Shown here: positions 36,711 to 38,033 of the stretch, piece by piece
Layout of the letters: every line of letters begins with the position of its first letter
Numbering within the stretch: the first letter of the stretch is position 1
Source: Pholiota molesta
Taxonomy: Eukaryota; Basidiomycota; Agaricomycetes; Agaricales; Strophariaceae
Direction: 5' to 3'
Assembly: GCA_014925825.1 (NCBI GenBank)
Contig: JACGCK010000333.1
Span: 1-38,033, forward strand
DNA length: 38,033 nucleotides
Notes under the pieces: generated by a model
What the model saw: the letters and a program-made list of their open reading frames with translations, nothing else
Told to the model about the DNA's origin: nothing
Database searches by the model: none
Translations under genes and position numbers: made by a program

Positions 36711-38033
36711 ATGAAGCGTGGATACCATATACGCATCGTCTTGTATCCAGAAACCAAAACCTTCGTCCTCCTCGTCTTCCAAGCTCCGGGACCGTTTGTC
36801 CCAGTATCTCTCTTCCAACCACTGCCAAACCACTCGCCGAAGCTTCTCTCCGAAGAAACACCCTTTCCCGACGGCCCAGCTCAAAAAGACTACAGACACG
36901 GTCCTATATAGCGTTGACTGGATGATTTGGATCATATGGGCACTGTTATACATACTACAAAGGACAAGGGTCGAGGTGCGTGCATGACCCACTACTTCTA
37001 GAAATCTGACTTACTGACGGAACAGCATTTATTAGGCCCCGCTGAAGCGACTTTCGTGCCGCATACACGAAAAAAGATTGGGTCGACCAATCTCCCTGAA
37101 GGCACCGTGCATGTCTTCCGCGATGGCGCCGGCAAACCTACGCCTGAAGAACTCGAAGCCAAAGTCGACGAGATGTCGCTTCTGAAGCGCTTGACGGGGA
37201 TTCGGATGGAATTATGCTGGGTGTGTTGGCTGTGCCAGCTTGGATGACACCTTCCGACTTTCTCGACTTTGTCGCCGCTGTGGAAGGCATATCGCATCTC
37301 CGAATTATCAGGTATGTAAAATCAAACTGGAAATTGCCTCGCAAAAAAGAAAAAGTTCTCATACATGATCTCTGTTTCAGAGATTTTGCCCCGAATCGCT
37401 CGATGGTTATTCTGAAATTTATGAATCCAGGCGATGCATCAGAATTCATCGAGGCTTATAATGGAAAGCCATTCAATTCTATGGAAGTTCGTGATATGTT
37501 TTATTCCTTGTTTCACCACGAATTCATTCAGGTTGCCGTCTTAGCCAGAAATATGTCATGTCGTCCATGTTTTATCCGTGGTCATCGACGTGGATGACAC
37601 GCTTTCACAGTCAATGACACGGTTAGCATCGGGGCAGGGCCAAATGTACGAGCTACCAACATGTCCTGTGTGTCTTGAACGCATGGACTCTGCGGTGACT
37701 GGCCTTATTACTGTGCCTTGCTCGCATACGTTTCATTGCGCATGCTTGAGTAAATGGGGCGACAGTCGGTACGTGCATCGAGCTTTTTTTTCAAACTGAA
37801 ACTTACCTTATTTATTCAGATGTCCTGTCTGTCGATATTCCCAGAATCTTCTATCTTCTCATCCGACAACCTCATCTTCGGCGCGGACGATTCCGTTCGC
37901 AAATCCCACCTCATCCAGTCAATCATCATGTTCTTCCTGTGCTTCCACCACCAATCTTTGGATATGCCTCATCTGTGGAAATGTTGGCTGTGGACGATAC
38001 GGCCAAGCCCATGCTCAAGCACATTACCAAGCA
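36711..38033 (+). CDS. ETP1: BRAP2/ETP1-type RING E3 ligase, cut by the window end (N-terminal frame uncertain)
   Basis: BRAP2-type proteins have an RRM-like domain, a RING-H2 finger and a ZnF-UBP, and act as cytoplasmic ubiquitin ligases; yeast Etp1 is linked to ethanol tolerance. Supported exons are about 36711-36974 (reading uncertain), 37026-37311, 37381-37486, 37545-37768 and 37820 to the edge. The RRM-like part reads LPEGTVHVFRD, then GVLAVPAWMTPSDFLDFV, HLRIIRDFAPNRSMVILKF and FIEAYNGKPFNSMEPEICHV. The RING finger reads CPVCLERMD, CSHTFHCACLSKW and CPVC. The ZnF-UBP begins WICLICGNVGCGRYGQAHA at the window end. A base is missing near 37184 (AAGCGC where AAGGCGC gives LLKALDGDSDGIML). 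In the first exon at least two more frame changes are needed, for example near 36757 and 36905-36935, and the true start is not secure. Confidence 0.82.

Overview
The window is nuclear DNA from a filamentous basidiomycete, most likely an Agaricomycete; I cannot name the species. The genes are split by many short GT-AG introns (mostly 47-70 nt, plus one apparent GC-AG intron), spacing is tight, both strands are used, and the proteins are typical fungal orthologues. Gene models were built by hand by checking splice sites and codon phase at every exon junction. I saw no rRNA, tRNA or CRISPR array.

Layout. 1-1014: a short DNA transposon with long imperfect terminal inverted repeats. 1211-3186 (+): F-box protein. 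3540-5660 (+): bifunctional purine enzyme ATIC/PurH. 5760-6857 (-): HDDC2-type HD-domain nucleotidase in nine small exons. 7095-8012: CACTA-like non-autonomous element. 8289-10657 (+): GH47 alpha-mannosidase. 10906-12997 (+): glycerol kinase. 12998-14707: gene-poor, with degenerate repeats and a broken cysteine-rich gene. 14708-16987 (-): DEAD-box helicase DBP9. 17183-19957 (-) and 20717-21909 (-): two paralogous RBR ubiquitin ligases, the larger with an N-terminal cysteine-protease-like domain and UIM-like helices. 22836-24442 (+): HIT-finger protein (ZNHIT2-like). 24611-26016 (+): ZIP metal transporter. 26479-27186 (-): Erv1 sulfhydryl oxidase. 28044-29631 (-): conserved protein of unknown function. 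30330-32111 (+): Paf1-complex subunit Leo1. 32286-34674 (-): ataxin-10/CTR86. 34811-35539 (+): VMA12-type V-ATPase assembly factor. 35597-36627 (-): CoA-type Nudix hydrolase. 36711 to the window end (+): BRAP2/ETP1-type RING ligase, cut by the window edge.

Most genes are unrelated housekeeping functions and do not form a pathway. There is a ubiquitin theme (F-box, two RBR ligases, a BRAP2-type ligase), but only the adjacent RBR pair looks related by descent. That pair is the most interesting biology here: it shares intron positions, including one directly before the catalytic cysteine, and the larger copy appears to combine a deubiquitinase-like domain with an E3 ligase.

A second strong signal is technical. 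At least nine single- or double-base frame breaks interrupt otherwise well-conserved coding exons in six or seven genes, many explained by one base missing from a short G/C run. This fits homopolymer sequencing error better than mass pseudogenisation, and protein predictions from this contig will be wrong at those points unless corrected.
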